A stretch of DNA of 64,000 nt from contig JAOVFP010000001.1 of NCBI GenBank assembly GCA_025738555.1, positions 5,642,001 through 5,706,000 on the forward strand, in the 5' to 3' direction. Shown one piece after another: positions 57,564 through 64,000 of the stretch (position 1 is the first letter of the stretch; each line of letters starts with the position of its first letter). Below the pieces are notes generated by a model. That model was not told the origin of the DNA. It worked only from the letters and a program-made list of their open reading frames with translations, and ran no database searches. Both the position numbers and the translations under genes were made by a program. The DNA is from Cyathus striatus (lineage: Eukaryota > Basidiomycota > Agaricomycetes > Agaricales > Nidulariaceae).

Positions 57564-58500
57564 TTAGACTTGATATAAAATCTCAATTGATGCGGATGTA
57601 ACATGGTTCTCCCAGCCAGGATACTAATAAAGCAATCAGACGAATGATACTCTGGTGGAGTAAAATGACATACCAGGGCCCGTGCCATGATGCAAATGCA
57701 GTCTCCCGGTCTCAGGGATTCAATGAAACCTGCACCAGCGCCCTTTCCATCGACCGTCGGGGGGTTCTCTTTGTGCAAGGTGCCGGGTGTCCAGATCACC
57801 TCGTGCAACCTCCGGGACCTCGAGGCGTGAACGTTACGTTGTACTTCCCATCGCTTTGGAATCCCCGGCGGAAGCATGATTTCTCCACGCACGTATGTTG
57901 TATCTGACAGAACAGGGCGAATGATTCCAGCTTCAAACCATGTCCAGGACGGGTTGTATGTTCCTACTCCGAAGTCGGGATCATGGTAGGTTAATGGAAG
58001 CGACGAAGAAAGCGAACAGACATAACATACCTCGAGCGAGGGCACATCCTCCCCCTCCTTGATCACAGCTCCTAATCGTGAACTTGACCATCTTAACTTT
58101 GGTCGGTATGACCTCGCCATCGCGCATCGTCTTGGGTATGGGAGCCGATAGCAGGTAACACTCGTCCGCGCTATTGTTTGGATTATCTGAAGCTTTAACT
58201 ATCACTTCTGCCTTTCGCGAAGTGACGAGCTTTGCCCAGTACTCGGCCTCGTTCATAATGTACTCGACAAGCTCTGCAGGAGCTAGATGTAGGAGTATAT
58301 TGCGGACCTCAGAGACATCGTTTCTACTGGGATGCGAATCTTCCAAATTTCCTAGTGCCTCTATCATACAGGGAAGGGTTGGTTCTGGTTAGGGTCACGA
58401 CTCACATGGCCTGAATAAAAATACCTGGTGGGATATATTTGCCTCTAGAGGTAAACGCCGCTGAAGCAGAGCTGTCTTCGAAGTGGAGTACGGTCACCAT
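57564..58500 (-). CDS. cluster paralogue 1: F-box-like-helix protein of unknown function
   Basis: First and only leftward member of the five-gene cluster. The stop at 57564 follows YPGWENHVTSASIEILYQV, in a last exon split by an intron after ICIMARAL. The middle exon has SWTWFEAGIIRP, WEVQRNVHASRSRRLHEVIW and GAGAGFIESLRPGDCI. The 5' exon has HPSRNDVSEVRNILLHLAPA, ELVEYIMNEAEYWAKLV and MVKFTIRSCDQGGGG. A first exon starting at 58498-58500 (MVTVLHFEDSSAS) joins in frame through an intron near 58370-58424; the ATG at 58367 is the alternative start. No signal peptide or membrane helix. The PAELVEYIM helix resembles the start of an F-box. No function is known to me for this family. Confidence 0.72.
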
Positions 58501-59352
58501 CCTTGCGACGTGGACTAGGTGTGGGGTAATACGAGGTAAAGCTGGGGAAGCCTGGGGCACCGTCTCATGGCACTTATTTCAAACTCGCTTATGAAGTACT
58601 TTGCCGTCATTGTCGAGCCCTAGTTCCTATTTGAGCACACGTGTAAAACGTGTGCTCGCAAATAGCCGTGGTTACAGATGGTTTTTCCGCATTCATTGTT
58701 GTACGTCTGCAAGATGAGAGGTTTAGCTATAATTGGTGAATGAAGGTATCGCCTCACCTTCGCCGCTACGCCTAACTGTAATTATATGCATTGTGATTCA
58801 GTTACCATCGACTGCATACACTCTGTGAAGCTATAGAGTGGTACAAAGTGCTAGGAAGCTCTTATGATCGCAGTCGGTCTGATTCGTTCTGAGGTAAGGG
58901 CGGATACTACAGTCTTCTACATGTACCGCAGACCCGCAAGCGGTCTAGCTTTGACTAGCCTTTCACACTATTGACATCAAATATGAGCTCCGTGACTCTA
59001 CAAGCTACAGCATTTCGATAGCTCTGTGTAGCAATGAATTGCTGAGGATCAGTCGATGATTACTGGTTCATCGGGTTGCATTCTTACCCAATAATGCAAA
59101 AAGTAAACGACTGCAATTTCTAAATTCTGCCAGTTTTGACGTTTGCGCGATAGGGTGATGTAAAGTGTAATGGACCAGGATGGTAGACGAGAAAGTTTCG
59201 GCGTGAGTAAATTAAAACCAAGACTCGAGTCAGACTCAGAGTACATAAACAATGTGTGACTTATCCACGTGCGCGGAAAGTGTGACAAAGACACCTTCGC
59301 GAACAGTCACTTACCCTTTCCAGCCCTTTCACTAAAACCATCATATACTATT
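58501..59352. other. divergent promoter region of the paralogue cluster
   Basis: Between the leftward first and rightward second paralogue. No gene; a minus frame at 59049-59294 has no support. Confidence 0.4.
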
Positions 59353-60405
59353 ATGAGCAAACCGATTACAAGTACATATGATGACGAGGATGAAGAATCA
59401 TCTCAATTATCTGACTTGTCAGAAGACGAAGAACACAATGAAGGCGAGGAAGGGGATGACAGTAGCGAGGAAGAAAACAGCGAAGCTTCCGTTAATGATT
59501 ACGAGGACCAGGATGGTTGGCCAAGCGAAGGGAAATACTATCCATCACAAGACGATATCCTCAAAGCACAAGATATACTACATACCTTGTTACCCATAGA
59601 ATTAGTGTCTTTAATCTTAGATGCGGCGGATTACGGACAGTGTCATTTAGATTACAACTGGCGGGCCACCTCCATTCCTGTGCGGTATATGGTTATCGTT
59701 GGCCAGCTTCTGGATGCTCTTCCGTGGCAATTTCTTGTTACAACACCGATAGGCTTCTACCAAGGAGATGGGAGCTTTTCAGAAAAGGTGAAGGTTAAGA
59801 AAGTCGTGTTCTGGATGAGAAGTCGTGAGTAATACGCCTTAGGTTTCGCTTTCTACATTACTCTCAGTGGTGTTATACTAAATGCCAAATTTATATCAAC
59901 GTAAACTGTACAGGTACATATTCAGATGACAAGACATCATTTGAAGCAAGTGTCTACCGACGTATGCGGTATTCTGGACGCGGCTCAAAAGTGGAAGCGT
60001 TGCGAAGGATAGTCGAGGCGCGTACAAGTGCTCCTGATAAAGAAGATCTTGAGGCTGCACGTATTGAACTTGTCCGAAATGATGCAAACGGACAGTACGC
60101 ATGGCCTATCCAGTGCAATCTCGAACCCACAGATGATATAGTTGATCATAAAGTGGAATGGACAGCGAAAGACGAGTTGATATCTGATGACGAAGCTCAA
60201 GGTCGAGGTACGGGAACTGGCTTCGTTTCTGCTCTTCGCCCGGGTGATAAGATTGCTGTTATTGCACGGACTATGGTATGATTTTCCCTTTATATGTTGC
60301 TTCAAGCTGAATTCTGACATGAGTGCATTTACGACTCAGGGCCACAGCTGGGAGAACAAGGTTACGAGGGTCTCAGTCGAAGTTTATTACACAATTTCTG
60401 ATTAG
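59353..60405 (+). CDS. cluster paralogue 2, acidic N-terminus
   Basis: Starts MSKPITSTYDDEDEE, chosen over an upstream in-frame ATG because family members begin shortly before the acidic or proline stretch. An extremely acidic segment of about 50 residues (SDLSEDEEHNEGEEGDDSSE) is unique to this copy. Then come YPSQDDILKAQDILHTLLPI, ELVSLILDAADYG and VKKVVFWMRSR. The next exon has KTSFEASVYRRM, APDKEDLEAARIELV and GTGTGFVSALRPGDKIAVIA. The last exon ends GHSWENKVTRVSVEVYYTIS. It lacks the SCDQGWGG and SWTW residues of its neighbours, so it is the most diverged member. All exons join in frame. Confidence 0.75.
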
Positions 60406-60894
60406 TGATAATCACTGGAACTTGTATGTTTGAAGATGTTATATCTCACTGTTACACCTCCGTCTCGATTCTGTTCTTTTTCTGTTACACATGTACGGAC
60501 GTTCTTGGGGTGTTCGTTCCTTTCTCATACAGAAGTACGCAACTGTCATTTTTAATACTTATTGCCGGCAACAGTGTTATTAATATGTATGTGCACTGGT
60601 AATAGTAAGTATCTTGATAATATCTCTAGTCCAGTGCCAATTAAAGGGCCAAAAGGGGGTAGTGACTCTCTCAAGTCTTTCTACTTTGTCGGAACCAACA
60701 AATAACTCGTCACTAGGACTCCGGAATCGACTTCAATGAAAGTGACGCAATCACGTGAGGAGTGCTTATGTAATGACAATGGCACGTCATCGATTGCCCT
60801 GTACCACTGCCCAGTTGAGCAACAGTAACTTACTACATCCTCTCCACTACAGTTGATCTTGCTAGAACCCCGGAAACTTATAACTTCACTTACA
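60406..60894. other. spacer between paralogues 2 and 3
   Basis: T-rich 3' flank followed by promoter sequence; no gene recognised. Confidence 0.4.
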
Positions 60895-61799
60895 ATGGGA
60901 AATCACACCTCAAGCTACTTCAACCATCACCCTTCAGTGGAAGATATACTCGAGACACGAAGTATTTTGCTCGCGTTTATACCCTTGGAACTGGTTAATA
61001 TTATCCTGGAAGAAGCTAGGTATTGGCATCGCGTTGTCTGTTGCAACTATGAGGCACACACACTGCATACCGAGCATGGCAATATGGAACCAAGATGGCA
61101 GTTTCTTATAACATCCCCCATCCCTTCCCCACCCAAGAACGAAGATGGGGAAGAGATGCACATAAAAATTCGCGAGGTGGAGTTTCGGATTCGAAGTTGT
61201 GATCAGGGTTGGGGAGGTGATCATGACCTTACAGGTTCGTTTCGTACTTGTTTCGTACCCTTCCATGTTTGTCTTCGGCTTGTCTAATACTGTTGATTAG
61301 GGCTATATGATGGTTCTTGGACATGGTTCGAAGCTTCTATATATCGCCGCCTTCCCGGAGATGTGTCTGAATATCTGCGCTATGGCATAGAACGAAACAA
61401 TATTCCAGCTCCCGACAAGGAAACTCTTGAAGCTGCCCGCATTGAGCGTGTCACTAACCATATGGATGGGAGCGATACATGGCATTTGCAAAGGAATGTC
61501 CGCGCTTCATCAACAGTTAAGCTGCATAAGGTTCTTTGGACTCTGGAAAGAGATGGAAGTGTGAATAGGCCGGATGATTCATCTGAGTATGATAAGGAGA
61601 CAGGAGCAGGATTCGGAGAGGGATATGTTAGCTCCCTGAGAGTCGGTGATAGGATTGCGATCATTAGCCGCGCAAGGGTGAGCTTCGGATGATATTGTTA
61701 ATCTTTTGCAGCAATTTATAGCTGACCTCGTATCATTAGTTTCCAGGATGGGCTAATAACGTTCACGGGGCTGCTGTGGATGTTTACTACTCCATCTAG
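60895..61799 (+). CDS. cluster paralogue 3
   Basis: Starts MGNHTSSYFNHHPSVEDILE at 60895; an in-frame ATG at 60853 is the alternative. The helix IPLELVNIILEEARYWHRVV is the F-box-like part. Next are WQFLITSPIPSPPKNEDGEE and VEFRIRSCDQGWGGDHDLTG before an intron. Exon 2 has GSWTWFEASIYRRLPGDVSE, APDKETLEAARIERV, LQRNVRASSTVKLHKVLW and GEGYVSSLRVGDRIAIISRA. Exon 3 has FPGWANNVHGAAVDVYYSI and the stop. About 250 residues, in frame throughout. The closest relative is paralogue 4, so this pair is the youngest duplication. Confidence 0.8.
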
Positions 61800-62239
61800 A
61801 AGTGATTTGGGAGAATGGCAGTCTGCAGTCGTACATCGCCTTATTCTTGCGATCAGAATGGATATTCAAACGTGCTAATCATAGCCTGCGCATTTTTGAA
61901 AGCTGTAGATTTGAACTAACATACCGTAACATCACGTCTTTATTGACTCACATCTACATTGTGATCTGTCGGTTGCGGTAGTAGGTCAGACATGGGAACA
62001 ATTAATAACCGCATAGCCTTCTGTCCTTAATACATATGTATATTATTGGTTTTCCTATGGAAATTTCGTGGCGCTAACGCACCAATCGCAGTTCAATCAT
62101 ATTGACGCCGTGAAAACGATGAAGTGCTAGATGAGATTGATAAAGCCAGGTTGTTCTTCCAAACGCCCCCGGGGCGGCTCAACTTACTACCTTCTCATTA
62201 ACCCCTTCATTCGTCCTCTTCAAACAAATTTATGCTAGA
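61800..62239. other. spacer between paralogues 3 and 4
   Basis: No gene or repeat recognised. Confidence 0.4.
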
Positions 62240-63183
62240 ATGTCCATAACATTTCCATCTCCACCTACACAACCAGAGAATAGTAGCGACATACCAGAAT
62301 ACCTCAACGACTATTACCCTTCAGGTGAAGATGTGTTGGAAGCTAGACACTTTTTTCTCAGATTTATGCCACTGGAGCTTGTCAATGCCATTTTAGAAGA
62401 AGCAAGATACATGCCGCGCCTCGTCATGCACAATAGGGAGTCACACATCCTGGATACAGTCGACAGGGATGACGCAAGTTGGCATTACCTTATCATGCCG
62501 CTCATCCCTCCTCCACCTAAGGATGAAGATGGCGAAGATGTGCCCATGAAGATCCGCGAGGTTATTTTTTGGTTTAAAAGTCACGATCAGGGTTGGGGAG
62601 GCGATGTTGGTCTTACAGGTTCGTCTCCTATCGATCTACACTTATCCATCGTCAGTGATTTAACTAATGGATCGAACATAAATCAGGATTGTACAGTGGG
62701 TCTTGGACTTGGTTCGAAGCATGCATATATCGCCGTCTTCCGGGTGATGTATCTGAAGATCTTCGAGCTGGCATCGAACAAAACGACATTATGACCCCGA
62801 AAAAGGAGGATCTCCAAGCTGCCCGAATTGAGCGTGTAACTGATCATACTAATGGTAGCGATATATGGAATGTACAGCGTAATGTCCGCGCGTCATCGAC
62901 GGTTAAGCTACATAGGGTCCGTTGGACTACTGATGAGGAAAGTAATACCAAAGAATTCACCTCTATGGATATCGATTACAGCACAAAATCCGGTGCAGGG
63001 GCAGGAAAAGGGTTTGTTAGCTCTCTAAGAGCTGGGGATAGGATTGCGATCATTAGTCGCGCAAGAGTAATTCCCTAATTATAACGAATTTCTATTTTTA
63101 TGGCTGATATTTATGTTTTCTAGTTTCCGCGTTGGGAAAATCATGTTATTGAAGCTGCGGTGGAGGTCTACTTTTCTGTCTAA
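62240..63183 (+). CDS. cluster paralogue 4
   Basis: Starts MSITFPSPPTQPENSSDIPE. The F-box-like part is MPLELVNAILEEARYMPRLV. Then WHYLIMPLIPPPPKDEDGED and VIFWFKSHDQGWGGDVGLTG lead to an intron of about 65 nt. Exon 2 has GSWTWFEACIYRRLPGDVSE, LQAARIERVTDHTNGSD, VQRNVRASSTVKLHRVRWTT and GKGFVSSLRAGDRIAIISRA. Exon 3 ends FPRWENHVIEAAVEVYFSV with the stop at 63181. It has the same three-exon plan and intron phases as paralogue 3. No breaks. Confidence 0.8.
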
Positions 63184-63495
63184 ATACGATTTCAAAGTCT
63201 AGATCTTAGCAATAAGGCTTCTAATGAGGTCTTTTATTTTGCTGTAAATATAGCTTTATTAAATTGTTGCCTAAGCTTCAAGCCATGTTCGTATCGCTAT
63301 GTTGTCGCTGGTCAGATTTTCTAGTACTAATACCACATTCACATGTGTTTTTTCGTAATTCGTCCGTCTTTAGTCATTTCGGCTGCGGGCATCGAGTCAT
63401 TTGACATTTGACAAACATCTTAAAGTTTATTAAAAGCCGACTGATTCACCACCGTTTGTGATGACTACCTCCTAAAAACATTCCAAACAGAAACT
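63184..63495. other. spacer between paralogues 4 and 5
   Basis: AT-rich, no gene recognised. Confidence 0.4.
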
Positions 63496-64000
63496 ATGCC
63501 AGTGTGGATACCAAACGATGGCGACTACGAATCAGACGACGGTGAACAACCAATCCCACCCCTCTATGACAAGTACCACCCGTCGGCATACGACGTACTT
63601 GAAGTTCGGCACCTTCTTCTCATCGTCATCCCGGTCGAATTAGTTGACGATATATTATTCAAAGCAAAATACTGGTGCCGTCTTCTTGCGCACAACAATA
63701 AACCTCATGTAATCAACGATTACTCAAAGTCTTCGAAATGGCAATATCTGATCTCTGCACCGCTACCTACCCCGCCATTGTCCGAGGATGGTGAAAAGGC
63801 ACACCTAAAATTTAGGGAGGTTGTGTTTTGGACTAGAAGCCGCGATCAAGGACCTCCTCCCATACCCTATGACTCTGACGATGAGAGTAATGAATGTTGT
63901 TTGTGCAACTTTATCGTCTTGTGTAATATCTAATGAAGCTGTAAACAGGGGTGCCAGAACTGTATTCCGATTCTTGGACTTGGTTTGAAGCGTGTATATA
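63496..64000 (+). CDS. cluster paralogue 5, cut by the window edge
   Basis: Starts MPVWIPNDGDYESDDGEQPI. Then YHPSAYDVLEVRHLLLIVIP, VELVDDILFKAKYWCRLLAH, WQYLISAPLPTPPLSEDGEK and VVFWTRSRDQGPPPIPYDSD. An intron begins near 63889, and the next exon (SDSWTWFEACI) runs off the right end. It belongs to the same family and strand as paralogues 2-4. Confidence 0.75.

Noticed and set aside
1..64000. CRISPR arrays, bacterial operons, riboswitches
   Set aside because: The window is eukaryotic nuclear DNA; none of the tandem repeats has regular short repeats with unique spacers.

Overview
The window looks like nuclear DNA of a mushroom-forming basidiomycete (Agaricomycetes). Genes are dense and cut by many roughly 40-70 nt GT-AG introns. 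Both tRNA genes carry an intron after position 37. The gene families (GH55 glucanase, microsomal P450, F-box proteins, a basidiomycete-type sugar-sensor-like membrane protein) and the mobile elements (chromodomain Ty3/Gypsy, Tad-like LINE) all fit. Species cannot be told from the sequence alone.

Layout. 0.3-16 kb is ordinary gene space: tRNA-His(GTG), a secreted GH55 beta-1,3-glucanase (-), a tandem pair of paralogous multi-pass membrane proteins (+), a cytochrome P450 (-), tRNA-Leu(CAG) and a small conserved-looking protein (-). About 16.9-34.1 kb is a repeat block. Its old matrix is AT-rich and visibly starved of CpG. It holds degenerate tandem arrays and a split, decayed gene of unknown function. 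Two CpG-rich insertions of one LTR family sit in it: a solo LTR with target duplication CTTCT, and an 8.1 kb chromovirus (minus strand) with target duplication CAATG. The chromovirus carries an extra two-exon gene in antisense between integrase and the 3' LTR. Once spliced, that gene encodes a Zn(II)2Cys6-like cysteine motif and a coiled coil; it is the most unusual item in the window.

35.3-43.2 kb is one large gene for a Q/P/S-rich protein with an F-box-like C-terminal half. It contains an exceptional 2.5 kb intron and an 18-CAG tract. 43.2-47.4 kb shows no gene. At 47.4-55.2 kb an F-box gene is broken by a full-length Tad-like LINE with two intact ORFs, a poly(A) tail and an 11-15 bp target duplication. 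After a single-pass membrane protein gene (56.2-57.4 kb), 57.5 kb to the right edge is a tandem cluster of five paralogues (one on minus, four on plus, the last cut by the window end) of a family of unknown function with an F-box-like N-terminal helix.

No pathway unites these genes. The clearest histories are local duplication (two clusters) and transposon traffic (one broken gene, one repeat block). Exon boundaries were read by eye and are approximate except where stated.
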